Positions 52,695 through 61,096 of a stretch of 64,000 nucleotides of DNA are shown here, piece after piece. Within the stretch, counting starts at the first letter, position 1; each line of letters starts with the position of its first letter. The notes beneath the pieces are model-generated. The model made no database searches and was not told the origin of the DNA. It saw only the letters and a program-made list of their open reading frames with translations. The translations under genes and the position numbers were made by a program. Location: NCBI RefSeq assembly GCF_004362515.1, contig NZ_SNXU01000001.1:1612001-1676000 (forward strand). The letters are read 5' to 3'. This DNA is from Actinokineospora alba (GTDB lineage: Bacteria; Actinomycetota; Actinomycetes; Mycobacteriales; Pseudonocardiaceae).

Positions 52695-53414
52695 ATGACG
52701 CAGGGGACTCGTCGCGACCGGGCCCGCGCGGAAACGGATCGCGAAATCCGCGGACAGGCCCGTGCGCTGCTGATCAGCGACGGTCCACAGGCGGTGACAC
52801 TGCGCGCGATCGCACGGGAACTCGGGATCACCGCGCCCGCGCTCTACCGGTACTACGCCTCGCGCGAAGACCTGATCGAACACCTCCGCGCCGACGTCTG
52901 CGCGGACCTGGGCAACGACTTGGACAGAGACCTGGCCGACGTCGCCGAGTCAGATCACCTCGCCCAGGTGCTCGCGGTGTGCCGCGGCTTCCGGCGGTGG
53001 GCGCTGGCGCACCCGCAGGAGTTCACCCTCGTGTTCGCCACCCCGCCGCACGACCCGAGGAAGGACCCGGTCCGGGACTCGTTCGGCCGGATCTTCCTCG
53101 GCGTCGCGGGCCGCATCCTCGCGGTCGGGGAACTGATCACCCCGCCGGAACAGGACATCCCGGCGGCGCTGGTCGCGGACCTGACGGCGTTCCGCTCCGA
53201 CCTGCTCGACAGCATGGCCGCCACCGGAGTGTCCATTGCGGACAGTCGGCTCGGGATCGCCACGGCGTACGTGATGCTGCGGTTCTGGGTGCGGCTCTAC
53301 GGTCAGGTCGCGCTGGAGGTGTTCGGGCAGTTCCCGTTCCCGGTGACCGACGCCGAACCCATCTTCGAGTCGATGCTCGCCGATCTGGTTCGCGAGGTGG
53401 GGCTGTCCGAGTGA
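52695..53414 (+). CDS. TetR-family regulator of the MMPL exporter
   Basis: 239 aa, ATG after GCGGAGA. HTH with VTLRAIARELGITAPALYRYY, then a C-terminal domain of the WHG/TetR_C_13 kind (FRRWALAHPQEFTLVFATPP). Convergent with leuS (15-bp gap). Likely represses itself and the exporter through the palindrome at 52663; inducer unknown. Confidence 0.88.
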   Translation: MTQGTRRDRARAETDREIRGQARALLISDGPQAVTLRAIARELGITAPALYRYYASREDLIEHLRADVCADLGNDLDRDLADVAESDHLAQVLAVCRGFRRWALAHPQEFTLVFATPPHDPRKDPVRDSFGRIFLGVAGRILAVGELITPPEQDIPAALVADLTAFRSDLLDSMAATGVSIADSRLGIATAYVMLRFWVRLYGQVALEVFGQFPFPVTDAEPIFESMLADLVREVGLSE

Positions 53415-53429
53415 CAGCCCCGATCCTCG

Positions 53430-56213
53430 CTACAGCACGATGTTGACCAGACGCCCCGGCACCACGATCACCTTGCGCGGGGTTCCGCCCGCGACCAGGG
53501 CCGCGACCTTCTCCTCCGCCAGCGCCGCCGCCTTCACGTCATCCTGGCTCGCGTCCGCGGCCACCGTGATCCGGCCGCGCACCTTGCCGTTGACCTGGAT
53601 CGGGTATTCGACCGTGTCCTCGACCAGGTAGCGCTCGTCGGCGGTCGGGAACGGGCCGTGCGCCAGCGACTCGGCGGCGCCCAGCTTCGACCACAGTTCC
53701 TCGGCCACGTGCGGGCACATCGGCGCCAGCATCTGGACCATCGCCTCGGCCACCACGCGCGGGCAGCCTTCGGTGAAGTTCTTGGTGATGTGGTTGTTCA
53801 GCTCGATCAGCTTCGCGCCCGCGGTGTTGTAGCGCAGGTTCGAGTAGTCCTCGTGCACGCCCGCGATCGCCTTGTGCAGCGCGCGCAGGGTCGTCTCGTC
53901 GGGTTCGGCGTCGGTGACCCGGACCTCGCCCGTCTCCTCGTCGACGATGTTGCGCCACAGCCGCTGCAGGAACCGCTGCGCGCCGACGACGTCCTTGGTC
54001 GCCCAGGGGCGGGAGACGTCCATCGGGCCCATCGACATCTCGTACATGCGGAAGGTGTCGGCGCCGTAGGTCTCGCACATCTCGTCGGGCGTGACCACGT
54101 TGCGCAGGCTCTTGCCCATCTTCCCGTACTCCTGCTTGACCTCTTGGTCACCGAAGAAGTACTTGCCGCCGCGCTCGACGACCTGGGAGGCGTCGACGTA
54201 GACACCGCGCTCGTCCACGTAGGCGTAGGCCTGGATCATGCCCTGGTTGAACAGGCGCCGGTACGGCTCGTCGGCGCTGACGTGGCCCAGGTCGAACAGG
54301 ACCTTCTGCCAGAAGCGCGAGTACAGCAGGTGCAGCACCGCGTGCTCGACCCCGCCGATGTACAGGTCGACACCGCCCGGATCCCCGTCGCTCTGCGGGC
54401 CCAGCCAGTACTGCTCGTTCTCGGGCTCGCAGAACCGCTCGGTGTCGGTCGGGTCGACGTAGCGCAGCTGGTACCAGCACGAACCCGCCCAGTTGGGCAT
54501 TGTGTTGGTGTCGCGGCGGTACTTCTTCTTTCCCTCGCCCAGGTCCAGCTCGACCTCGACCCACTCGTTCGCCCGCGACAGCGGCGGCGACGGCTCGGTG
54601 TCGGCGTCCATCGGGTCGAACGTCTTCGGCGAGTAGTCCTCGACCTCGGGCAGCTCGATCGGCAGCATCGACTCGGGCAGCGCGATCGGCTGGCCGTCCT
54701 CGTCGTAGACGATCGGGAACGGCTCGCCCCAGTAGCGCTGCCGCGAGAACAGCCAGTCGCGCAGCTTGTACTGGATGGTGCCGCGGCCGTGGCCGTGCTC
54801 CTCCAGCCAGGCGATGATCGTCGACTTGGCCTCGTCGATCTCCATGCCGTCCAGGAACCCGCTGTTGATCGCCGGGCCGTCGCCGGTGAACGCCTCGCCG
54901 TCGAAACCCTCGGTGGGCTGGACGGTCCGGATGATCGGCAGGTCGAACTTGGTGGCGAAGTCCCAGTCGCGCTGGTCCTGGCCGGGCACGGCCATGATCG
55001 CGCCGGTGCCGTAGCCCATCAGCACGTAGTCGGCGACGTAGACCGGGATTTCCTTGCCGTTGACCGGGTTCACCGCGTGCGCGCCGGTGAAGACGCCGGT
55101 CTTCTCCTTGCTCTCCTGGCGGTCCAGGTCGGACTTGTTCACCGCGACCCTGCGGTACTCGGCGACGGCGTCGATGTGCTCGGCGGTGGTGATCACGTCG
55201 ACCAGCGGGTGCTCCGGCGCCAGGACCATGTAGGTCGCGCCGAACAGCGTGTCCGGGCGGGTGGTGAATACCTCGATCAGGTGCTCGCCGACCGGGAAGC
55301 TCACCCGGGCGCCGTTGGACCGGCCGATCCAGTTGCGCTGCATCGCCTTGACCTTCTCCGGCCAGTCCAGGCGGTCCAGGTCGTCGATCAGGCGGTCGGA
55401 GTACGCGGTGATCCGCATCATCCACTGGCGCAGGTTCTTGCGGAACACGGGGAAGTTGCCGCGCTCGCTGCGGCCGTCCGCGGTGACCTCTTCGTTGGCC
55501 ACGACCGTGCCCAGGCCCGGCACCCAGTTGACCGGGGCGTCGGACAGGTAGACCAGGCGGTACTCGTTCAGCACGGCGTACTGCTCGGCCCGGGTCAGCT
55601 CACACCAGCCGCGCCCGTCCGGGGTGTTCCGCTTGCCCTGGGCGAACTCGGCTTCCAGCTCCGCGATCGGGCGCGCCTTGCCCGCGTCGGCGTCGTACCA
55701 GGAGTTGAAGATCTGCAGGAAGATCCACTGCGTCCAGCGGTAGTAGTTGGGGTCGATCGTGGAGATCCGGCGCCGCTCGTCGTGGCCCAGGCCCAGGCGG
55801 CGGATCTGCCGCAGGTAGGTCTGGATGTTGTCCTCGGTGGTCTTGCGCGGGTGCTGGCCGGTCTGCACGGCGTACTGCTCGGCGGGCAGGCCGAAGGCGT
55901 CGAAGCCCATGGTGTGCAGGACGTTGCGGCCGTTCATCCGGTGGTACCGGGCGAAGACGTCGGTGCCGATGAAGCCCAGCGGGTGGCCGACGTGCAGGCC
56001 CGCGCCCGAGGGGTACGGGAACATGTCCTGGACGAACAGCTTGTCGGCGGGAACCGGACCCGCCAGCGGCCCGACGGGGTTGGGCGCGTGGTACGTCCCG
56101 CGTTCCTCCCAGTGGTCCTGCCAGCGCTTCTCGATCCGACCGGCCAGCTCGGCCGTGTACCGGTGGCTCGGCACGGCATCGGCGGCGCTGGGTGTCTGAG
56201 GATCGGGGCTCAT
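53430..56213 (-). CDS. leuS: Leucyl-tRNA synthetase
   Basis: 927 aa class I synthetase. HIGH-type motif HVGH in PYPSGAGLHVGHPLGF, the editing (CP1) domain with TTRPDTLFGATYM and GYGTGAIMAVPGQDQRD (Gln where many have His), tryptophan-rich WRYQL-type zinc/stem region (SCWYQLRYVDP), and KMGKS for the KMSKS loop. The C-terminal domain ends VVPGRLVNIVL. ATG at 56213 after AAGGAAAC. Charges tRNA-Leu. A leader peptide with three Leu codons and an intrinsic terminator lie in front of it. Confidence 0.97.
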   Translation of the reverse strand: MSPDPQTPSAADAVPSHRYTAELAGRIEKRWQDHWEERGTYHAPNPVGPLAGPVPADKLFVQDMFPYPSGAGLHVGHPLGFIGTDVFARYHRMNGRNVLHTMGFDAFGLPAEQYAVQTGQHPRKTTEDNIQTYLRQIRRLGLGHDERRRISTIDPNYYRWTQWIFLQIFNSWYDADAGKARPIAELEAEFAQGKRNTPDGRGWCELTRAEQYAVLNEYRLVYLSDAPVNWVPGLGTVVANEEVTADGRSERGNFPVFRKNLRQWMMRITAYSDRLIDDLDRLDWPEKVKAMQRNWIGRSNGARVSFPVGEHLIEVFTTRPDTLFGATYMVLAPEHPLVDVITTAEHIDAVAEYRRVAVNKSDLDRQESKEKTGVFTGAHAVNPVNGKEIPVYVADYVLMGYGTGAIMAVPGQDQRDWDFATKFDLPIIRTVQPTEGFDGEAFTGDGPAINSGFLDGMEIDEAKSTIIAWLEEHGHGRGTIQYKLRDWLFSRQRYWGEPFPIVYDEDGQPIALPESMLPIELPEVEDYSPKTFDPMDADTEPSPPLSRANEWVEVELDLGEGKKKYRRDTNTMPNWAGSCWYQLRYVDPTDTERFCEPENEQYWLGPQSDGDPGGVDLYIGGVEHAVLHLLYSRFWQKVLFDLGHVSADEPYRRLFNQGMIQAYAYVDERGVYVDASQVVERGGKYFFGDQEVKQEYGKMGKSLRNVVTPDEMCETYGADTFRMYEMSMGPMDVSRPWATKDVVGAQRFLQRLWRNIVDEETGEVRVTDAEPDETTLRALHKAIAGVHEDYSNLRYNTAGAKLIELNNHITKNFTEGCPRVVAEAMVQMLAPMCPHVAEELWSKLGAAESLAHGPFPTADERYLVEDTVEYPIQVNGKVRGRITVAADASQDDVKAAALAEEKVAALVAGGTPRKVIVVPGRLVNIVL

Positions 56214-56245
56214 CAGTTTCCTTCCGGGGGTGCGTGCTCCTGAGG

Positions 56246-56283
56246 AAAAACGAAAACCCCCCAGCCCGCTTGGGCATGAGGGG
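56246..56283 (-). terminator. Attenuator terminator in the leuS leader
   Basis: On the minus strand CCCCTC..GCCC pairs with GGGC..GGGGGG around loop AAGC, followed by TTTTCGTTTTT (positions 56256-56246). It lies 33 bases before the leuS start and 21 bases after the leader-peptide stop. A second hairpin (56286-56314, GCCGCGC-TGACC / GGTCA-GCGCGGC) overlaps the leader-peptide end and may act as a pause or alternative structure. Confidence 0.8.
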
Positions 56284-56304
56284 TCGCCGCGCGTGACCGG
56301 TCGG

Positions 56305-56343
56305 TCAGCGCGGCCAACTAAGGAGCAGGCGGGCCGTACTCAT
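56305..56343 (-). CDS. leuS leader peptide MSTARLLLSWPR
   Basis: 12-residue reading frame with three consecutive Leu codons (CTG CTC CTT at 56328-56320), 92 bases upstream of leuS. A -10-like TATTCT (56355-56350) ends 6-7 bases before the ATG, so the transcript may start at the ATG. Leader peptide, control codons and terminator together are the parts of ribosome-mediated attenuation, which has been predicted for leuS in some streptomycetes. Confidence 0.75.
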   Translation of the reverse strand: MSTARLLLSWPR

Positions 56344-56448
56344 GTCCAGAGAATAGCGCACGGGCGCGAACCGCTTTCCCGGATGACCGGGAACACACAG
56401 GTCAGGTGCCCGGCTAGGACCCCGCGAGCCATCTCCTACCATCGAGTG

Positions 56449-56865
56449 GTGAACCTCGCGCCGCTCGTGCCGCTCATCGCCGGTCTGCCGCTGCTCGCCG
56501 TCGGCTTCCTCGGCCTGACCGAGCGGCTGCCGCGCAATCGCTTCGGCGGTGTCCGCACCCCCGCCACCCTGCGCGACGACGACACCTTCCGCCTCGCCAA
56601 CAAGGTCGCGGGCCTGCCGACGATGGTGGCCGGTCTCGTCGGCCTGATCGGCGGCGTCGTCGGTCTGCTGCTGTCGACCACGGCGGGTGCGATGACGGTG
56701 GCGATCATCGCGACCATCGGCCTGCTGGTCATCACCGTCGCCGCGGGCGCCCTCGGCCACCGCGCCGCCGCGGCCATGCCGGAACCCGCTCCCGAACTCC
56801 CCGCGGGCTGCGCGGGCTGCCAGTGCGGCGGCTGCGGAGTCCTCGGCAAGGCGAAGACCGCCTAG
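56449..56865 (+). CDS. SdpI-family membrane protein with Cys-rich tail
   Basis: 138 aa; GTG codons at 56446 and 56449 are equivalent. Three membrane segments (LVPLIAGLPLLAVGFLGL, MVAGLVGLIGGVVGLLL, MTVAIIATIGLLVITVAAGALG), with the SdpI-type motif RNRFGGVRTPATLRDDDTFRLAN between the first two (quoted in part as GGVRTPATLRDD). SdpI confers immunity to the SdpC toxin in Bacillus; the actinobacterial role is unknown. The C-terminus has CAGCQCGGCG, five Cys in ten residues, which is odd for the family and could bind metal. Confidence 0.78.
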   Translation: MNLAPLVPLIAGLPLLAVGFLGLTERLPRNRFGGVRTPATLRDDDTFRLANKVAGLPTMVAGLVGLIGGVVGLLLSTTAGAMTVAIIATIGLLVITVAAGALGHRAAAAMPEPAPELPAGCAGCQCGGCGVLGKAKTA

Positions 56866-57434
56866 TTCGCCTTGACGTCGCCCGGATGGGTGGCCAACAG
56901 GGCCAGCGGCATGCCCTGGCGGCGCAGCACGCGGCCCCAGAGGTCTTCCTCGGCGGGGGCGAACACGTCGTTGGGCAGGGCCGGGACCACGATCCAGTCG
57001 CCGCGGTCGATCTCGCCCGCGAGCTGGCCGAGGTCCCATCCCGCGTAGCCGGCGAACACGCGCATCCCGCGGAACTTGGGGACGAGCACGTCCGGGTCGG
57101 CGTCCAAGTCGACCAACGCCACCGGTCCGCGCACGCCGATCAGGCCCGTCACCCCGTCGACCAGCTCGCCGGTGCGCATCGCGGCCAGGCACAGCGCGGT
57201 CTTCTGCTCGACCGGGCCGCCGACGAACACCGAGTTCGGCTCCGACACGTGCCTGCCCCACGTGGGCAGCACGTCGTCGACGGGGACATCGCTCGGTCGG
57301 TTGAGGACGACCCCGAGCGTGCCTTCACTCCGGTGGTCGATGATGTAGACCACCGTGCGACGGAAGTTGTCGTCGAGCAGGCTGGGCGCGGCTACCAGCA
57401 GCGTCCCTGGCTCGACCGAGGCGTCGGATGACAC
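56862..57434 (-). CDS. YqgE/AlgH family protein
   Basis: 190 aa, GTG start. Family landmarks GTLLVAAPSLLDDNFRRTVVYI (cited as LLVAAPSLLDDNF), LGVVLNRPSD, VFVGGPVEQKTALCL and RVFAGYAGWDLGQLAGEI are intact. Conserved protein of unknown biochemical role; homologue of Rv0038. Convergent with SdpI (4-bp overlap) and divergent from MFS. Confidence 0.93.
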   Translation of the reverse strand: MSSDASVEPGTLLVAAPSLLDDNFRRTVVYIIDHRSEGTLGVVLNRPSDVPVDDVLPTWGRHVSEPNSVFVGGPVEQKTALCLAAMRTGELVDGVTGLIGVRGPVALVDLDADPDVLVPKFRGMRVFAGYAGWDLGQLAGEIDRGDWIVVPALPNDVFAPAEEDLWGRVLRRQGMPLALLATHPGDVKAN

Positions 57435-57640
57435 CCCGCCATGATCCCATCCGCGCGGCGAGTGTGAACGGCCCGACCCTCCTTCGCGGCCGACGGGAAC
57501 GAAAGCGGGGGATCCGTCGTTGATGATGAGGTCGGCACTGTGTGTCCCCCGGGCTCAACTAGAACCGCCTTCGTGGAATACCGCACGGCTGGAGCCACGT
57601 TGTGCAACTCGCCGTGAGGCGACCCGGTGCCGGTGTCGGG

Positions 57641-57666
57641 TGGGCGGTCCCTTTCGGGGCCGCCCA
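57641..57666 (+). other. Hairpin in the MFS leader
   Basis: Stem TGGGCGGTCCC / GGGGCCGCCCA with one G-T pair and loop TTTC, 45 bases before the MFS start. No gene ends here, so it is either a leader structure or a chance hairpin. The rest of the 276-bp divergent gap (57435-57710) shows nothing recognisable. Confidence 0.35.
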
Positions 57667-57710
57667 TTCCGGCGTTCGGGGGCTTTCCCGGAGACGTAGG
57701 CTGAGCCGTC

Positions 57711-59009
57711 GTGAGCACGCGTGCCGATACCAGCCATCCCGCCGATCACGAGGCACACCACCTTCGGATCGGCGTGCGGCGGCTGCTGTCCATTTCCGAC
57801 TTCCGCCGCCTGCTCCTGAGCCGCTTCGCCGCCCAGTGGGGCGACGGGATGCTGCAGGCCGGTCTCGCGGGCGCCGTCCTGTTCAACCCGGAACGCGAAG
57901 CCGACGCCCTCGCCATCGCCGCCGGGTTCACCGCCCTGCTGCTGCCGTACTCGCTCGTCGGACCGTTCGCGGGCGCCCTGCTCGACCGGTGGGACCGGCG
58001 CAACGTGCTGGTCGTGGCCAACGCGCTGCGCGGCCTGCTGATCCTGGTGGCGGCCGTGACCGTCGCGATGGGCGCCGACGAGCCGGTGCTCTTCACGCTC
58101 GCGCTGATCGTGGTCGGCATCAGCCGGTTCGTCGGGTCGGGACTCTCGGCGTCGCTGCCGCACGTGGTGCCGGTGCGCAACCTGGTCGAGGCGAACGCGC
58201 TGGCCACGACCCTCGGCGCGGTCGTCGCCGTGACCGGCGCGGGCTGCGCTGTCGGGTTGCGGGCGCTGGTCGGCGCCGACGACGTCGGCTCCGGGATCAC
58301 CACCGCCGCCGCCACACTCGGTTCGATCGCCGCCGCGCTGGTCGCCATCCGGTTCGCGAAGGGCGCGCTGGGACCCGACGAGGTCGACGAGCCGCCGCAG
58401 ACGCTGGTCGCCATCGCGCGGGGGCTGTTCGACGGCGCCCGCGCCGCGGTGCGCACACCGACCGTGCTCGCCGGGTTCGTGGCGCTGCTCGCGCACCGGG
58501 CCGCGTTCGGGATCCTGCTGCTGCTGACCGTGCTGCTGGTCCGGTTCCGCCTCGACACCGGGATGGCCGGGCTCGGCGAGGTGGCGGGCATGGTCGGGCT
58601 CGGCATTCTGCTCGCCGGGATGACGACCGCCCGGATCGTCGCCAAGTTCTACCGGCGCCGGACCATGGGCGCGGCGCTGGTCGTCGGCGGCGTCGCCGTC
58701 GTCGCGCTCGGGATGCCGATGACGATGATCACGACGCTGGCGGCCGCGCTGGTGCTGTCCTACGCGGGCCAGATCGTGAAGCTCTGCGTCGACGCCGCCG
58801 TCCAGCGCGACATCGGCGACGAGGTCCGCGGCCGGGTGTTCGCCCTCTACGACACGCTGTTCAACGTCGCGCAGGTCGTCTCGGTGTCGCTCGCGGCGCT
58901 GGTCGTCGCGCCGGACGGCGCCTCACCGGGACTGTTCGCCGCCGCCGGGATCTGCTACCTGATCGGCTTCGCCGGCTTCGTCACCATCACCCGAATCACT
59001 GGCCACTAG
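57711..59009 (+). CDS. MFS transporter (Rv0037-like)
   Basis: 432 aa, GTG start. Twelve hydrophobic segments; the loop between helices 2 and 3 reads GALLDRWDRRNVLVVAN, the MFS motif A region, and SRFVGSGLSASLPHVVP follows. Substrate unknown. Its last 87 bases lie antisense to the 3' end of the CCA-transferase gene. Confidence 0.9.
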   Translation: MSTRADTSHPADHEAHHLRIGVRRLLSISDFRRLLLSRFAAQWGDGMLQAGLAGAVLFNPEREADALAIAAGFTALLLPYSLVGPFAGALLDRWDRRNVLVVANALRGLLILVAAVTVAMGADEPVLFTLALIVVGISRFVGSGLSASLPHVVPVRNLVEANALATTLGAVVAVTGAGCAVGLRALVGADDVGSGITTAAATLGSIAAALVAIRFAKGALGPDEVDEPPQTLVAIARGLFDGARAAVRTPTVLAGFVALLAHRAAFGILLLLTVLLVRFRLDTGMAGLGEVAGMVGLGILLAGMTTARIVAKFYRRRTMGAALVVGGVAVVALGMPMTMITTLAAALVLSYAGQIVKLCVDAAVQRDIGDEVRGRVFALYDTLFNVAQVVSVSLAALVVAPDGASPGLFAAAGICYLIGFAGFVTITRITGH

Positions 59010-60452
59010 ACCCTGCTCGGCGGCCCACTCGTGGAGCGCGGCGACGGCGTCGTCGTACTCCAGGGGGCCGCGGTCGAGGCGCAGCTCCTTGAGGAACGTC
59101 CACGCCTTGCCGACCATCGGGCCCGGCGGCAGTCCGAGTACCCGCATGATCTCGTTGCCGTCGAGGTCCGGCCGGACCTTGGCCAGATCCTCCTCGGCGG
59201 CGATTCGCGCGATGCGCTCCTCAAGACCGTCGTAGGTGCGCTGGAGCATGTTCGCCTTGCGCCGGTTGCGCGTGGTGCAGTCGGCGCGGACGAGCTTGTG
59301 CAGCCGGGGGAGCAGGTCACCGGCGTCGGTGACGTAGCGGCGGACGGCGGAGTCGGTCCACTCGCCGTTGCCGTAGCCGTGGAACCGCAGGTGCAGGAAC
59401 ACCAGCTTGGCGACGGACTCGGTGAGGTCCTTCGAGTACCGCAGCGCCTTCATGCGCTTGCGCACCATCTTCGCGCCGACGACCTCGTGGTGGTGGAAGC
59501 TGACGCCGCCGCCGGGGATGAGGCGCCGGGTGTCGGGCTTGCCGATGTCGTGCAACAGCGCGGCGAGTCGCAGCACCAGGTCCGGCTCGGCGCCCTTCTC
59601 CTCGAGGTCGATCGCCTGGTCGAGCACGACCAGCGAGTGCTCGTAGACGTCCTTGTGCTGGTGGTGCTCGTCGATCTCCAACCGCATCGCGGGCAGTTCC
59701 GGCAGCACGTGGTCGGCCAGCCCGCTGTCCACGAGCAGGACGATGCCTTCGCGCGGGTGCGCGCCGCAGAGCAGCTTGGACAGCTCGGTCTGGATCCGCT
59801 CCGGGGTGATCCGGGCGATCTCGCCGCTCATCGACGACAGTGCCTCGACCACGCGCGGGGCGGGGGTGAAGCCGAGCTGGCTGACGAACCGCGCGGCCCG
59901 CATCATCCGCAGCGGGTCGTCGGCGAAGGACTCCTGCGGGGTGGCCGGGGTGTCGAGCCTGCGTTCGGCCAGCGCGGACATGCCGTCGTGCGGGTCGATG
60001 AATTGCTTTGTCGACAAGTCGATGGCCATCGCGTTGACGGTGAAGTCGCGGCGGACCAGGTCGGCCTCGATCGAGTCGCCGAACTGGACCTCGGGGTTGC
60101 GGCTGACCCGGTCGTAGGCGTCGGACCGGAACGTGGTGATCTCGCAGGTGGTGCCCTGCCGGGTCGCGCCGACGGTGCCGAAGGCGATGCCGGTGTCCCA
60201 GATCGCGTCGGCCCAGCCGCTCACGATCTTCATGATCTGCTCGGGCCGCGCGTCGGTGGTGAAGTCGAGGTCGTTGCCCATCCGACCCAACATCGCGTCG
60301 CGGACCGGGCCGCCGACGAGGTAGAGGCGATGGCCCGCCCGGGTGAACCGGGTGGCGAGATCATCCGCGATCGGCGAAACCCGCATGAGTTCCACTACCG
60401 CGTTCTGGGCGGCCTGCGCTGATGAGACAGACCGCGACACTGAGGCGAACAC
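58923..60452 (-). CDS. pcnA: CCA tRNA nucleotidyltransferase (HD type)
   Basis: 509 aa from the GTG at 60452; GTG 60440 and ATG 60383 are alternatives, and the start is uncertain. Class II nucleotidyltransferase head LYLVGGPVRDAMLGR and NDLDFTTDA, RRDFTVNAMA, RLDTP...DDPLRMMRAARF, then an HD domain (EHSLVVLDQA, LLHDIGKPDTR). Repairs or adds the 3' CCA of tRNAs. The last 29 residues are an acidic tail that overlaps the MFS gene on the other strand. Homologue of Rv3907c. Confidence 0.93.
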   Translation of the reverse strand: MFASVSRSVSSAQAAQNAVVELMRVSPIADDLATRFTRAGHRLYLVGGPVRDAMLGRMGNDLDFTTDARPEQIMKIVSGWADAIWDTGIAFGTVGATRQGTTCEITTFRSDAYDRVSRNPEVQFGDSIEADLVRRDFTVNAMAIDLSTKQFIDPHDGMSALAERRLDTPATPQESFADDPLRMMRAARFVSQLGFTPAPRVVEALSSMSGEIARITPERIQTELSKLLCGAHPREGIVLLVDSGLADHVLPELPAMRLEIDEHHQHKDVYEHSLVVLDQAIDLEEKGAEPDLVLRLAALLHDIGKPDTRRLIPGGGVSFHHHEVVGAKMVRKRMKALRYSKDLTESVAKLVFLHLRFHGYGNGEWTDSAVRRYVTDAGDLLPRLHKLVRADCTTRNRRKANMLQRTYDGLEERIARIAAEEDLAKVRPDLDGNEIMRVLGLPPGPMVGKAWTFLKELRLDRGPLEYDDAVAALHEWAAEQGLVASDSGDGDEAGEADQVADPGGGEQSR

Positions 60453-60471
60453 AATGAACGAGCGTAACCGG

Positions 60472-60480
60472 TTATCCACA
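60472..60480 (+). promoter_or_regulatory. DnaA box TTATCCACA between pcnA and the Nudix gene
   Basis: Exact match to the E. coli-type consensus DnaA box in the divergent region, 53 bases before the Nudix ATG. A single site. Another TTGTCCACA lies at 37820-37828 near the beta-helix gene 3' end. Confidence 0.5.
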
Positions 60481-60532
60481 GGGTCGAGCGACGCCCGTCC
60501 CCGAGGTCGCCGATCGCATTACCATCGCGAAT

Positions 60533-61075
60533 ATGCCCCCGTCGTCCGGAAGGTCCCGAGGCGCCCGGACCGGGCGTCGCTTCCGCAAGCGCGGGCCGAA
60601 GCTGGCGACGGTCGACGAGACGTCGGCGGGCGGGCTGGTGCTCGACGCCAAGACCGACCGGGTCGCCCTGATCGGCCGCCTCGACCGGCGGGGCAGGCTG
60701 CTGTGGTCGCTGCCCAAGGGCCATATCGAGCCAGGCGAGACCCCGGAGCAGACGGCGGTCCGCGAGGTCGCCGAGGAGACGGGGATCGACGGCGAGGTCG
60801 TCCAGCCGCTGGGCACGATCGACTACTGGTTCATCGCCGACGGCGCCAAGCGCATCCACAAGACGGTGCACCACTTCCTGCTGGTCGCCCACTCCTATGA
60901 GCTCTCCGACGAAGACCTGGAAGTGACCGAGGTCGCGTGGGTGGCGTTCGACGACTTGGAGGCGAGACTCGCCTATGCGGACGAGCGCCGTCTGGTCCGA
61001 AAGGCGAGGCAACTACTCTCCGAGCATCCACTCTCACCCGGTCCGGTCGAGCGCGACGAAGTCGGCCGAGGCTGA
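60533..61075 (+). CDS. Nudix hydrolase (MutT4-like)
   Basis: 180 aa. The complete Nudix box GHIEPGETPEQTAVREVAEETG lies at about residues 63-84 (key residues G, E, R, EExG present). A basic N-terminus of about 22 residues (RSRGARTGRRFRKRGPK) precedes it. Homologue of Rv3908. Divergent from pcnA and 21 bases before the DUF6049 gene. Substrate not known. Confidence 0.92.
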   Translation: MPPSSGRSRGARTGRRFRKRGPKLATVDETSAGGLVLDAKTDRVALIGRLDRRGRLLWSLPKGHIEPGETPEQTAVREVAEETGIDGEVVQPLGTIDYWFIADGAKRIHKTVHHFLLVAHSYELSDEDLEVTEVAWVAFDDLEARLAYADERRLVRKARQLLSEHPLSPGPVERDEVGRG

Positions 61076-61096
61076 CCCCATGGCTGGAGAGACTTC

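Noticed and set aside
53658..56243. Plus-strand frame of about 861 codons opposite leuS
   Set aside because: Shadow of leuS, which shows all synthetase motifs on the minus strand.
60453..60479. Start of pcnA at the GTG at 60479
   Set aside because: That GTG lies inside the DnaA box TTATCCACA on the other strand and would give an unusually long N-terminus without a ribosome site.
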